A program made the position numbers and the translations under genes. From contig CAKPSD010000005.1 in NCBI GenBank assembly GCA_934183255.1, positions 1 to 35,022 of the forward strand: 35,022 nt of DNA, given 5' to 3'. The DNA comes from an uncultured Bacilli bacterium. GTDB taxonomy: Bacteria; Bacillota_I; Bacilli_A; RFN20; DUOF01. Shown here one piece after another: positions 15,776 through 25,395 of this stretch (position 1 is the stretch's first letter; the number at the start of each line of letters is the position of its first letter). The notes beneath the pieces were generated by a model, which made no database searches, had not been told where the DNA came from, and worked only from the letters and a program-made list of their open reading frames with translations.

Positions 15776-17055
15776 TCTAAATTATAAAAAGCACTATTAC
15801 CTGCATATTTAGCAGCGCCTTCTAATTCTTCTTCTATTCTTAGTAATTCATTATATTTAGCAATTCTATCAGTTCTAGCTAAAGATCCAGTTTTAATTTG
15901 TCCTGCATTAAATGCTACAGCAACATGAGCAATTGTAGTATCTTCACTTTCACCTGATCTATGAGAAACAACTGCTGTATATCCTGCTTTTCTAGCCATT
16001 TCCATTGCATCAAATGTTTCTGTTAGTGTACCAATTTGATTTAACTTAATTAATACTGAATTAGCAACGCCTCTTTTAATACCTTCAGCAATAATAGCAG
16101 GATTAGTAACAAATAAATCATCACCTACTATTTGAACTCTATCACCTAATAATTCAGTAAGAAGTTTCCACCCATCCCAGTCAAATTCATCTAATCCATC
16201 TTCAATAGAGATTATTGGATATTTTTTTACTAAATAATCATAGTATTCTACTAATTCTGAAGCCATTAATTTCTTGCCATCAACCTTATATGTATTACTT
16301 ACTTCATCATATAATTCACTAGCTGCTACATCAAGAGCTAATTTAACATCAACTCCAGGAGTATATCCAGCTCTTGTAATAGCTTCCATTATGCATTTTA
16401 AAGCTTCTTCGTTGTTTTCTAATTTAGGAGCAAATCCACCTTCATCACCTACTGCAGTAGATAAACCTTTTTCTTTTAATACTTTTTGCAAATTGTGATA
16501 AATTTCTGAACCCATTCTTAATGCTTCTCTAAAAGTAGGGGCACCAACTGGCATAATCATAAATTCTTGAATATCTGTACAGAAATTAGCATGAGCTCCA
16601 CCATTCATAATATTCATCATAGGTGTAGGTAAAACTTTAGCATTAAATCCACCTAAATATTTATATAAAGACATATGATAATAATTAGCAGCAGCATGTG
16701 CACATGCTAGTGATACACCAAGCATTGCATTAGCTCCTAATTTTGATTTATTAGGTGTTCCATCTAATTCAATAAGTAACTTATCAATTGATACTTGATC
16801 ATCTACTAACATTCCAACTACTTTAGGGGCAATTATTTCATTTACATTTTTAACAGCTTTTAAAACACCTTTACCTAAATATCTTTCTTTATCTCCATCT
16901 CTTAATTCTAATGCTTCTTTTTCACCTGTTGAGGCACCACTAGGAACTATTGCTTTACCACAAGCACCTGATTCTGTAACTACTTCTACTTCTACTGTTG
17001 GATTACCTCTTGAATCCAAAACTTCTCTTGCAAAAACTCCACTGATTTGTGACAT
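15772..17055 (-). CDS. eno: Enolase
   Basis: Converts 2-phosphoglycerate to phosphoenolpyruvate. The 427 residues are standard. Landmarks are EVLDSRGNPTVEVEV, SGASTGEKEALELRDGD, GDEGGFAP with a catalytic Glu, SIEDGLDEFDWDGW (metal ligand), the Asp of QIVGDDLFVTN, the catalytic Lys in LIKLNQIGT, and SHRSGESED near the end. The start ATG overlaps the gpmI stop by one base (TAATG), and an AAAGG site lies in the gpmI tail. It is the last gene of the operon; the stop overlaps the convergent gene by 4 bases. Confidence 0.98.
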   Translation of the reverse strand: MSQISGVFAREVLDSRGNPTVEVEVVTESGACGKAIVPSGASTGEKEALELRDGDKERYLGKGVLKAVKNVNEIIAPKVVGMLVDDQVSIDKLLIELDGTPNKSKLGANAMLGVSLACAHAAANYYHMSLYKYLGGFNAKVLPTPMMNIMNGGAHANFCTDIQEFMIMPVGAPTFREALRMGSEIYHNLQKVLKEKGLSTAVGDEGGFAPKLENNEEALKCIMEAITRAGYTPGVDVKLALDVAASELYDEVSNTYKVDGKKLMASELVEYYDYLVKKYPIISIEDGLDEFDWDGWKLLTELLGDRVQIVGDDLFVTNPAIIAEGIKRGVANSVLIKLNQIGTLTETFDAMEMARKAGYTAVVSHRSGESEDTTIAHVAVAFNAGQIKTGSLARTDRIAKYNELLRIEEELEGAAKYAGNSAFYNLD

Positions 17056-18632
17056 TATTTATCATTCCTTTCTACAATCAAATCTTCACCTGTCATCTCA
17101 TTAGGTTTTTTCTCTTCTAATATATGTAATATTGTAGGAGCTAAATCTGCTAGTTTACCATTGCCTCTTAAACAAATATCTTTATCAGTAACAATAAGAG
17201 GAACAGGACTAGTCGTATGGCTACTTACTATATTGCCATCTAAATCATATACAATATCAGCATTTCCATGGTCTGCAGTAATTAACATTACTCCACCAAC
17301 TTTTTTATTTGCTTCATACACTTTGCCAACGCACTCATCAACAACTTCAACTGCTTTTACAACACTATTCCATACAGCTGTATGACCAACCATATCACAA
17401 TTTGCAAAGTTAACAATAATTACATCATATTTTTCACTCTCTATTGCTTCAACTAATTTATCACATACAATATATGCTGACATTTCAGGCATCAAATCAT
17501 ATGTTGCAACCTTAGGTGAATTTACTAATATTCGATCACAATTATTTAACTGTGGTCTTTCTATTCCATCATAATTTTTAGTTCCATCAAAGAAGAATGT
17601 AACATGCGCATATTTTTCAGTTTCTGCTATTCTTAATTGATGATATCCATTATTAGCTAAAAACTCGCCTAAAGTATTAGTTAAATCATCTAATTTAAAC
17701 GCTATTTTACCTTTTACTGATTCACTATATTTCATCATACATACAAAGAAAATACTTTCTAGTTTAGTTTCAATATTTATTTTTTTATCATATTCTTCAT
17801 GATTAGTAATCATTGTAGAAATTTCAATTGCTCTATCTGGTCTAAAGTTTAAGAAAACAATTGAATCATTATTTTGAATACCTTTACTTAATTTTTTATT
17901 ATATGCTGGCATAACAAATTCATCAGAACTTTCCCAGGCATCATTTTTAAGTCTAACATATTCATCTTTAACATAACTAATAGGATCATCAAATGAATTA
18001 CCACTTAAATCCACCATTGCTTTATATGCTTTATAAATTCTATCAAAATTTTTATCTCTATCCATTGCATAATATCTACCAGATAAAGTAGCTATAACTC
18101 CTAATTTTAACTCATTAATTTTATCATTTATAATTTTAATATATTTTTCACTACTTTGTGGAGCAACATCTCTTCCATCTAAGAATAAATGCAAATATAA
18201 ATCTTTTATATTTTCTTTTTTTGCAAGCTCCATCATTGCTAGTAAGTGATCAATATGAGAATGAACTCCTCCATCACTTAATAAGCAAAATAAATGTAAA
18301 GTAGACTTATTATTTTTAGCATAGTTAATAGCCTCTAATAACTTTTCATTACTAAAAAAAGTACCATCTTTAATTAACTTATTAATTAATGTTAAAGACT
18401 GGTAAACTATTCTACCTGCGCCTATATTCATATGTCCAACTTCACTATTACCCATTTGTCCCTTTGGAAGCCCAACAGGTTCTCCGCTTGCATCTAGTAA
18501 AACATTAGGATACTCTCTTTTTAAATAATCAAGGTTTGGAGTATGAGCATTTTTTATTGCATTTCCATATACTACTTCTTCCCTACTTCCAAAGCCATCC
18601 ATAATACATAAAATAACCTTTCTTTTACTCAT
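17055..18632 (-). CDS. gpmI: 2,3-bisphosphoglycerate-independent phosphoglycerate mutase
   Basis: Interconverts 3- and 2-phosphoglycerate with two Mn ions, in the cytosol. Motifs of the alkaline phosphatase superfamily are present: CIMDGFG (metal Asp), GNSEVGHMNIGAGR with the phosphorylated Ser near residue 62, RDVAPQS, NFRPDRA, NFANCDMVGHT and TADHGNAD. The length of 525 is slightly above the usual 510. It is followed by eno with a 1-base overlap and preceded by tpiA with a 26-base gap. Confidence 0.98.
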   Translation of the reverse strand: MSKRKVILCIMDGFGSREEVVYGNAIKNAHTPNLDYLKREYPNVLLDASGEPVGLPKGQMGNSEVGHMNIGAGRIVYQSLTLINKLIKDGTFFSNEKLLEAINYAKNNKSTLHLFCLLSDGGVHSHIDHLLAMMELAKKENIKDLYLHLFLDGRDVAPQSSEKYIKIINDKINELKLGVIATLSGRYYAMDRDKNFDRIYKAYKAMVDLSGNSFDDPISYVKDEYVRLKNDAWESSDEFVMPAYNKKLSKGIQNNDSIVFLNFRPDRAIEISTMITNHEEYDKKINIETKLESIFFVCMMKYSESVKGKIAFKLDDLTNTLGEFLANNGYHQLRIAETEKYAHVTFFFDGTKNYDGIERPQLNNCDRILVNSPKVATYDLMPEMSAYIVCDKLVEAIESEKYDVIIVNFANCDMVGHTAVWNSVVKAVEVVDECVGKVYEANKKVGGVMLITADHGNADIVYDLDGNIVSSHTTSPVPLIVTDKDICLRGNGKLADLAPTILHILEEKKPNEMTGEDLIVERNDK

Positions 18633-18658
18633 ACTCTTTTTCCCCTTTCTTAAATATT

Positions 18659-19417
18659 TTAATCTAACAAATTATCAATCATTTGAATAAATGAATCAGG
18701 TTTTAATGAAGCTCCACCAACTAGCGCTCCATCAATATTTTCATCATCAACATATTCTTTAACATTCTCTGGTTTAACTGATCCACCATACAAAATATAA
18801 ACAGAATCGCCAACTTCTTTACCATATTTTTCACTTATCACTTCGCTAATGTATCCACACACATCACTTGCTATTTGTACTGTAGCATTCTTTCCAGTGC
18901 CAATTGACCAAACTGGTTCATAAGCAATTGTAAGTGTAGAAATATACTCTGGTTTTAATCCTTCAATTCCTTCAAGAACTTGTTTCTTAACAACTTCTTT
19001 AGTTAAACCATTTTCATAATCTTCAAGTGTTTCACCGACGCAATATAAGCCATTAAATTCATATTTTTCTAATGTTTTTAATTTTTTATTGCATGTTTCA
19101 TTAGTTTCATTAAAATATTGTCTTCTTTCACTATGACCTACTAATGATGCATCAACACCAATTTCTTTTAACATAAGTGGACTTATCTCGCCAGTATAAG
19201 CCCCATTATCAGCAAAATGAACATTTTGAGCAAAACAAATGATACCTGTACCTAATTTTCTTAAAACAGGTAAACATATATAAGATGGTGCAATACCAAC
19301 TATTAATTCATCATTTGCTACTTTAAGAGCTTTATCATTAACTTTATTTACAAAATCAATTGTTTCAGCAATTGTCTTGTTCATTTTCCAATTTCCTATA
19401 AGTATTTTCCTTTTCAT
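18659..19417 (-). CDS. tpiA: Triosephosphate isomerase
   Basis: Interconverts dihydroxyacetone phosphate and glyceraldehyde 3-phosphate. The 252-residue TIM barrel has GNWKMNK (catalytic Lys), VGHSERR (catalytic His), YEPVWSIGTGK (catalytic Glu, loop 6) and YGGSVKPEN (phosphate binding). I chose the ATG at 19417, which has AAAGGAGA upstream and begins MKRKILIGNWK as the family does; a longer frame from 19471 would run 44 bases into pgk. The gap to pgk is 10 bases. Confidence 0.98.
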   Translation of the reverse strand: MKRKILIGNWKMNKTIAETIDFVNKVNDKALKVANDELIVGIAPSYICLPVLRKLGTGIICFAQNVHFADNGAYTGEISPLMLKEIGVDASLVGHSERRQYFNETNETCNKKLKTLEKYEFNGLYCVGETLEDYENGLTKEVVKKQVLEGIEGLKPEYISTLTIAYEPVWSIGTGKNATVQIASDVCGYISEVISEKYGKEVGDSVYILYGGSVKPENVKEYVDDENIDGALVGGASLKPDSFIQMIDNLLD

Positions 19418-19427
19418 AAGGTCTCCT

Positions 19428-20636
19428 TTATTTATCTTGTATAATATCAATACCTGGAAGTTTCCCATCATTCTCTATCATTTCAAGGGAAGCTCCCCCT
19501 CCAGTTGATACGTGACTAAATCTATCTTTAAAGCCTAATTGCTTAGCTGCACTAGCGCTATCTCCACCACCAATTACGCTAAAAGCACCATCAAGTTTTG
19601 CTATACTTTCACAAACTTTCTTAGTACCTTCTGCAAACATTGGATTTTCAAAAACGCCCATTGGTCCATTCCAAAATACAATTTTTGCATTTGCTAATTC
19701 AGAGTCAAAATAAGCTCTTGTTTTAGGGCCAATATCTAATCCAAAAAACATATCAGGAATATTTTCATTAATTGTAGGCATGCTTTCTTCACCCTCAAAA
19801 TCAAAAGAAACAATATGATCTACTGGAAGTATAATTTTTTCTTTTCCTTCTTCTAAGCATTTTTTAGCAAATTCAAGTTGATCATCTTCTACTAAAGATT
19901 TACCAACTTCTACTCCTTTTGCTTTTAAGAATGTATAAGCCATTGCTCCACCAATAATAATTTTATCAGCTTTTTTCAAAAGTCCTTCAATAACCTTAAT
20001 TTTATCACTAACTTTTGCTCCACCTAAAACAGCAACATAAGGATGTTCTTTCGCTTCAACACATTTAGTTAACGCCTCAATTTCTTTTTCCATTAAAAAG
20101 CCAATAGCAGTTTCTTTCCCTTCTTCATTTAATAGTTCAGGCACACCATAAGTAGAAGCATGAGCTCTATGTGCACTACCAAAAGCATCCATAACAAATA
20201 CATCAATATCTTTAGCCATATTTCTTGCTAATTCAGGATCATTTTTACTTTCTCCTTTTTCATATCTAGTATTTTGAAGAAGCATCACTTCACCATTATT
20301 TAAATTATGTAATGTTTCACTAACTTTGTCGCCATATACTTCATCTACATAATATACTTTTTGTCCTAGTAATTCTTCTAAAGTAGGCACAACAAATTTC
20401 ATATCATTTTTCTTTTTATCTGCTTCGCATTTTTCTGGATCCTTATGATCTACTTTACCTAAATGAGAACATAAAACAACTTTTGCACCTTGTTCTATTA
20501 AATACTTAATAGTTGGAATTGCTTCTCTAACACGATTGTCATCTTTAACAACTCCATCTTTCAAAGGAACATTAAAATCTACTCTTACAAGTACATTTTT
20601 CCCTTCTAAATTTATATCCCTAATTGTTTTTTTCAT
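19428..20636 (-). CDS. pgk: Phosphoglycerate kinase
   Basis: Transfers phosphate from 1,3-bisphosphoglycerate to ADP. The 402 residues show RVDFNVPLKDG (substrate loop), LCSHLGK, LLQNTRYEKGE, AVLGGAKVSDK, FWNGPMGVFE and GGGDSASA (nucleotide side). An insertion around KVDHKDPEKCEADKKKN extends the first loop relative to the usual SHLGRPKG form; similar insertions are known in other species. AAAGGGAT precedes the start. It is the second gene of the gapA operon. Confidence 0.98.
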   Translation of the reverse strand: MKKTIRDINLEGKNVLVRVDFNVPLKDGVVKDDNRVREAIPTIKYLIEQGAKVVLCSHLGKVDHKDPEKCEADKKKNDMKFVVPTLEELLGQKVYYVDEVYGDKVSETLHNLNNGEVMLLQNTRYEKGESKNDPELARNMAKDIDVFVMDAFGSAHRAHASTYGVPELLNEEGKETAIGFLMEKEIEALTKCVEAKEHPYVAVLGGAKVSDKIKVIEGLLKKADKIIIGGAMAYTFLKAKGVEVGKSLVEDDQLEFAKKCLEEGKEKIILPVDHIVSFDFEGEESMPTINENIPDMFFGLDIGPKTRAYFDSELANAKIVFWNGPMGVFENPMFAEGTKKVCESIAKLDGAFSVIGGGDSASAAKQLGFKDRFSHVSTGGGASLEMIENDGKLPGIDIIQDK

Positions 20637-20676
20637 ATTTAATCCCTTTCTTTAAAAAGTTCTAGTTGTATAGAAG

Positions 20677-21711
20677 TTATTTTGCTACTCCAAGAACTTC
20701 AGCAAGTTTCTTAGCCATACGCATATATTGGCATGTATAAGAATTTTCATTATCATACCAAGAAACTACTTTTACATATTGTTTTCCTTCTGGTAATTCT
20801 AGAATAACAGTTTGAGTTGCATCAAATAATGATCCATAAGTAATACCTATAATATCACTTGAAACAACTGGTTCTTCTGTGTAACCTAAAACATCTTTTA
20901 AGTAAGTTTCACTAGCTTCTTTCATTGCTTCATTAATCATTTCTTTTGTAACTTTTGTTTTTAAAGTTAAAGTTAAATCTACAAGTGAACCATCAATTAC
21001 AGGAACACGTAATGCTCCACCTTGTAATTTCCCTTTTAGTGAAGGTAATACTAAGTGTAATGCTTTAGCTGCTCCTGTGCTTGTAGGAACAATATTAGCA
21101 GCACTTGCTCTTCCTCTTCTAAAATCTTTTTCTTTAACTAAATCTAGAGTAGTTTGATCATTTGTGTAAGCATGAACAGTAGTCATAAATCCACCTTCAA
21201 CGCCAAACTTTTCTTCTAACACTTTCATTACTGGAGCTAAGCAGTTTGTAGTACAACTTGCACCAGAAATAACTGTCATATCTTCAGTTAATTCATTATC
21301 ATTTACACCATATACAAATGTAGGAGTTTCTTTATCAGCAGGAGCACTTATTACAACACCTTTAGCTCCACCAACTTTAACATGAACAAGAGCATCTTCT
21401 TTTCCTTTGAAACGACCTGTGCATTCTAGAACTAAATCAACACCATAGTTAGACCATTTGATATTATTTGGATCTTTTTCTCCAATTACAGGTATTTTTC
21501 TACCATCAAATATAATATTTGTATCATCTGCTTCTATAGTATGACCTTTAAAAATCTTTTGAGCGCTATCATACTTTAATAAGTAAGCTAAGTTTTTAGC
21601 GCTTGCTAAATCATTTATAGCTACTACTTCAAATTCTCCAGTTTCTACACCTCTTCTGAATGCTAAACGACCTATACGACCAAATCCATTAATTGCAATT
21701 TTAATTGCCAT
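20677..21711 (-). CDS. gapA: Glyceraldehyde-3-phosphate dehydrogenase
   Basis: Catalyses NAD-dependent oxidation and phosphorylation of glyceraldehyde 3-phosphate. The 344 residues carry NGFGRIGRLAFRR (Rossmann loop), AINDLA, where the Asp favours NAD, SGASCTTNCLAP with the catalytic Cys near residue 155, HAYTNDQ with the catalytic His and nearby RRGRAS. It is the first gene of the glycolytic operon, with its own strong promoter. No cggR repressor gene precedes it here, unlike in Bacillus subtilis; a Sel1-repeat gene with its own terminator is found instead. Confidence 0.98.
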   Translation of the reverse strand: MAIKIAINGFGRIGRLAFRRGVETGEFEVVAINDLASAKNLAYLLKYDSAQKIFKGHTIEADDTNIIFDGRKIPVIGEKDPNNIKWSNYGVDLVLECTGRFKGKEDALVHVKVGGAKGVVISAPADKETPTFVYGVNDNELTEDMTVISGASCTTNCLAPVMKVLEEKFGVEGGFMTTVHAYTNDQTTLDLVKEKDFRRGRASAANIVPTSTGAAKALHLVLPSLKGKLQGGALRVPVIDGSLVDLTLTLKTKVTKEMINEAMKEASETYLKDVLGYTEEPVVSSDIIGITYGSLFDATQTVILELPEGKQYVKVVSWYDNENSYTCQYMRMAKKLAEVLGVAK

Positions 21712-21749
21712 GTTAATTTCCCCCTTTTTATATTTTTTAACACAACATA

Positions 21750-21778
21750 ATTATAATTCATTAATATTTTATGGTCAA
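21750..21778 (-). promoter_or_regulatory. Sigma-A promoter of the gapA-pgk-tpiA-gpmI-eno operon
   Basis: -35 TTGACC (21773-21778), a 17-base spacer, and a perfect -10 TATAAT (21750-21755). The leader is about 32 bases. An imperfect inverted repeat (GGTC...GACC, 21773-21789) overlaps the -35 and could bind a regulator. Confidence 0.8.
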
Positions 21779-21804
21779 TTATTTGGACCTATTATTAAAA
21801 GAAC

Positions 21805-21830
21805 AAAAAGGCCACTTTTCAGTGACCTCT
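21805..21830 (-). terminator. Terminator of the Sel1-repeat gene
   Basis: On the minus strand GGTCACT, a GAAA loop and AGTGGCC form a 7-bp stem with one G-U pair, then a T-run. It lies just after the Sel1 gene stop and before the gapA promoter. Confidence 0.85.
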
Positions 21831-21833
21831 TAA

Positions 21834-23615
21834 TTAAATATTTGCTTTATTATCTAGGTATTCCTTAACTTTTTTATCTACTATTTGATAATATTTATTA
21901 TCTTCTTTTTTTACTTTTTCAAGTAATAATAACGATTTATTTTCATTCCTTATACTATCAACACTTATATATAAATCAGCAAGACCAATATAAGCTTCAT
22001 CTACATCTTTTTTCATAGCTTCATTATACCAATACATTGCTTGTTCAATATCTTTATATACATCTTTATATAATCTAGCAGATGCTAACATACCCTCAGT
22101 ATTCTCGTTATTTGCTGCTCTCAAATAATATTTAAGTGAAAAATAATCATTTTTTTCTACTCCAACACCATACTCATAGCACTTTCCTAAATTATACATT
22201 GCTACTACTGAACCATTTGCTGCTGCTCTTTCAAACCAATAAATAGCAAATCCTAAATTCTTATCCATCCCTTTGTCATTCATATAACATAAAGCTAAAT
22301 TGCATTGAGCCTGTTTATTATCTTTATCTGCTGCTTTTTTATAATATTCAATTGCTTTTTTCTCATCTTTTTCAATTAATTTTCCATGAGCTAAATTATA
22401 TCCTAGATGATACATAGCATCTACATTACCATTACTAGCTGCTTTTTCATACATTACATTACTTTCCATTAATCCTTTTTCTTCATAATATTTTGCTAAA
22501 AACATTATAGATTCCATACATCCATTATCCGCAGATATTTTAAAGCATTCTACTGCTTTTTCTTCATTTACATCTACTCCATACCCATTATAATAAGCTA
22601 AGCCAACATAATATTGCGCTAATTTATGATTTTCTTTAGCTGCTTCACTAATATATTTAAGGGCTTTTGTATAGTTTTGATTTACAAATTTACCATCATA
22701 ATAATATTTTCCAAGAGCAAACTTAACTTCTATATTAGAACTATTCTTTTCTAAAACATCAATTGCCTTTTTACTTTCATTTCTATCAAAATAAATTTCT
22801 GCTAATCTAATAGAAGCCTCTAAATATCCATATTCAATAGCTCTTTTATAACAATCAATAGCAAAACCTATATTTTTATGATATCCAACTTCAGTTTCAT
22901 ATATTTTACCAAGTTCATTTAATGCTTTAGCGTGTCCTTGTTTACCCGCCATTTCAAATAATTCAATTGCTCTTTGAATATTCTCTTCTACTCCAAATCC
23001 TTCTTTATAGCACATAGCTAAATTATACATTGCTGTAACATTACCTTCATTAGCAGCCTCATTATAATAAGTTATTCCTTTATTTATATCTTTTTTTGTA
23101 CCTATACCATTACATAAACAATAACCTAAATTTGCCTTAGCTTTAACATATCCTTTATTTGCTGCTTTTTCAAAATAGTCAAATGCTTTTTCATCATCTT
23201 TTTCTACTACTTCGCCATCTCTTAATAATACAGCTAAATTATACATAGCTTCTGCATTCTCTACATTAGCTGCCTTCTCATATAATCCAAGTGCTTCTTT
23301 TAAATCTTTTTCTACACCTAAACCATTTTTATACATGTTAGCTAATTTAGTTATTGCCTCATCATTATTATAAGTAGAAGCCTTTGTATACCAACTTACA
23401 GCTTTAGAATAGTCTTGTTTTACTCCTTTGCCCTCATAATAATAATCTCCTACTTTTATTTGAGCATGAACTTCACCATCATCTGCTGCATCTACATACC
23501 ATCTAAAAGCTTCCTTATATTGCTCAGTTTCATCATAGTAATTAGCTGCTTGCAACTTTGATTGTGCATTATCTCTTTTTGCTTCTTTTAATATTTCCTT
23601 TAAGTCTCTATCCAT
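21834..23615 (-). CDS. Sel1-like repeat (SLR/TPR) protein
   Basis: The 593-residue protein is made almost wholly of about 15 Sel1-like repeats of 34-36 residues, from about residue 20 to the end. A typical unit reads AMYNLAMCYKEGFGVEENI followed by a Trp/Tyr-x-KAA-like helix. There is no signal peptide or membrane segment, so it is a cytoplasmic scaffold or adaptor candidate; partners are unknown. I chose the ATG at 23615, with GAGGTGATT 7 bases upstream, over the TTG at 23621. It is monocistronic between its own promoter and terminator. Confidence 0.85.
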   Translation of the reverse strand: MDRDLKEILKEAKRDNAQSKLQAANYYDETEQYKEAFRWYVDAADDGEVHAQIKVGDYYYEGKGVKQDYSKAVSWYTKASTYNNDEAITKLANMYKNGLGVEKDLKEALGLYEKAANVENAEAMYNLAVLLRDGEVVEKDDEKAFDYFEKAANKGYVKAKANLGYCLCNGIGTKKDINKGITYYNEAANEGNVTAMYNLAMCYKEGFGVEENIQRAIELFEMAGKQGHAKALNELGKIYETEVGYHKNIGFAIDCYKRAIEYGYLEASIRLAEIYFDRNESKKAIDVLEKNSSNIEVKFALGKYYYDGKFVNQNYTKALKYISEAAKENHKLAQYYVGLAYYNGYGVDVNEEKAVECFKISADNGCMESIMFLAKYYEEKGLMESNVMYEKAASNGNVDAMYHLGYNLAHGKLIEKDEKKAIEYYKKAADKDNKQAQCNLALCYMNDKGMDKNLGFAIYWFERAAANGSVVAMYNLGKCYEYGVGVEKNDYFSLKYYLRAANNENTEGMLASARLYKDVYKDIEQAMYWYNEAMKKDVDEAYIGLADLYISVDSIRNENKSLLLLEKVKKEDNKYYQIVDKKVKEYLDNKANI

Positions 23616-23639
23616 TGACAATCACCTCAGAACACTTAT

Positions 23640-23668
23640 ATTTTAAACTATTATTATAAATACTTCAA
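23640..23668 (-). promoter_or_regulatory. Sigma-A promoter of the Sel1-repeat gene
   Basis: -35 TTGAAG (23663-23668), a 17-base spacer, and -10 TAAAAT (23640-23645). It lies in the divergent region shared with clpP. Confidence 0.6.
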
Positions 23669-23750
23669 TTAGTTTTTTTCATGGCTCTATTCTAAAAATA
23701 AGGTATATTTCTTGCTATCTTGTCCATATTTATTAATGAGGCGATAAATA

Positions 23751-24329
23751 ATGAACTACATACCTACAGTTACACTAAAAAATAGCGATGGAGAAAGAGC
23801 ATACGATATATTCTCTTTATTATTAAATGAGAGGATTATTTTATTAAATGGTGAAATAAATGACACCACTGCATCAATTGTAGTAGCAGAATTAATTTAC
23901 CTTTCTTCACAAGACTCAAAAAAGGATATCTCACTATATATTAATTCTCCTGGAGGAAGTATAACAGCAGGAATGGCTATATATGACACAATGAATTTTA
24001 TAAAATGTGATGTTTCTACAATTTGTGTAGGAATGTGTGCCAGTATGGCAGCTTTCTTATTAGCTGGTGGTAAAAAAGGCAAAAGATATGCTTTACCAAA
24101 TAGCGAAATAATGATCCATCAACCTCTTGGTGGAGGGCAAGGCCAAGCAACGGATATTTCAATAATGGCTAATAGGCTTTTAAAAATAAAGAAAAAGCTG
24201 AACTATATACTTGCTAATAATACTGGTAAAAGTTTAGATGACATAGAAAAAGACACCGAAAGAGATTATTTTTTAGACTCAAACGATGCCTTAGAATATG
24301 GAATAATTGATAAAATTATTGAACAATAA
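23751..24329 (+). CDS. clpP: ATP-dependent Clp protease proteolytic subunit
   Basis: A serine protease that forms two stacked heptameric rings and works with Clp ATPases in protein quality control. The 192 residues contain NSPGGSITAGMAIYDTM, the nucleophile Ser in GMCASMAAFLL (near residue 97), the catalytic His in MIHQPLGGGQGQA and the catalytic Asp in the DTERDYF segment. GAGGCGAT precedes the ATG. I see no CtsR-type heptad repeat upstream. Its last 14 bases overlap the convergent flippase-like gene. Confidence 0.97.
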   Translation: MNYIPTVTLKNSDGERAYDIFSLLLNERIILLNGEINDTTASIVVAELIYLSSQDSKKDISLYINSPGGSITAGMAIYDTMNFIKCDVSTICVGMCASMAAFLLAGGKKGKRYALPNSEIMIHQPLGGGQGQATDISIMANRLLKIKKKLNYILANNTGKSLDDIEKDTERDYFLDSNDALEYGIIDKIIEQ

Positions 24330-25395
24330 TATTTTCTTTCTGTTCTTTTTTTACATTTATTATAATAGCAAATACTATAAAGCCTACTATTATGTTAATG
24401 AAATAACTAAATATTCTCCAAACTAGCATTACACTTGTTAATAATGATTCTGGTGAATATATAAGACTAAACGTTGCAATAAAGACTACTTCTGCTGCTC
24501 CACTAGCCCCAGGAAGAGGAATAATATTAGTTATATAACTAATTAAATTAACTAATACTATTGTATACAAATATAAATCAAAATTAAATTTTTCTTTTGC
24601 TATTAATAAATAAACGAAATAAGGTAATCCCCAAAACATTAAATTTTTAAATAAATACAATATAAATATAATTAAAGATTCTTTAACATTTTTAAAATAA
24701 TCTTTTAATTCTTCTCTAACTAATCTCATTTTTTCTTTTTTACCATTTAAATAATCATCTTTATTATCAATCTTTTTTATTTTTAACAATATCAATGAAA
24801 TTATTTTTAAAACAAAATTATGTATTTTTGGAGATAAAACTAATAAAAAATATCCGCCAAACAGAATAATATTATATGCAAATCCTATTAATGCTACATA
24901 TTTTAAATTAAGACTAGTAGTTCCTAAAGTAACAACCATTTGTTTACTAAAGCATACAATTAATGACACCACACTTAATAATAATGTTAATATTTGATAT
25001 GAAAAGCTTGTTTTAGCCATCGATTTTATTAATTCATTTGCTTTTACATTATATTTAGAATAAGCATATCCTAAACTTGGAAAGTATCCTATTTTTAAAG
25101 GGGTTATTGCAGAAAATAAACCACCAACACATTGAACGACAAATCCATTTGCTGGTTTAAAATCTTTTTTATATTTTTTCATAGAAATGGAAATTATAAT
25201 TCCCTCTATGTAATAATTAACAAAGAAAATAGCAGTCAAAATTATAATTGAAAAAATACTCATATCTTTTAAATATGAAAGAGCATCAACTCCATGTTCT
25301 TTAAGTATTTTAGATATTGTAAGCCCAGAAACGATTACAACAATTAATAAGTTAATTAAATAAAATATAATTTTTTTACCTTTATTTTTCACCAT
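24316..25395 (-). CDS. Flippase-like (UPF0104/LPG synthase TM-type) membrane protein
   Basis: The 359-residue polytopic protein has about eight membrane segments. It matches the family of the MprF flippase domain and AglD: it has PLKIGYFPSLGYAYSKY in the first half and IPLPGASGAAEVVF near the C-terminus, which is the family's glycine-rich PxPGGxGxxE signature with Ala-Ser in the middle. There is no MprF synthase domain, so it is the membrane half only. Lipid translocation is the likely role; the substrate is unknown. It starts inside the 3' end of the flavoprotein gene (14-base overlap). Confidence 0.85.
   Translation of the reverse strand: MVKNKGKKIIFYLINLLIVVIVSGLTISKILKEHGVDALSYLKDMSIFSIIILTAIFFVNYYIEGIIISISMKKYKKDFKPANGFVVQCVGGLFSAITPLKIGYFPSLGYAYSKYNVKANELIKSMAKTSFSYQILTLLLSVVSLIVCFSKQMVVTLGTTSLNLKYVALIGFAYNIILFGGYFLLVLSPKIHNFVLKIISLILLKIKKIDNKDDYLNGKKEKMRLVREELKDYFKNVKESLIIFILYLFKNLMFWGLPYFVYLLIAKEKFNFDLYLYTIVLVNLISYITNIIPLPGASGAAEVVFIATFSLIYSPESLLTSVMLVWRIFSYFINIIVGFIVFAIIINVKKEQKENIIVQ

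Noticed and set aside
23669..23750. CtsR heptad repeat expected upstream of clpP
   Set aside because: I looked for paired GGTCAAA-type heptads and found none; clpP regulation here cannot be assigned.
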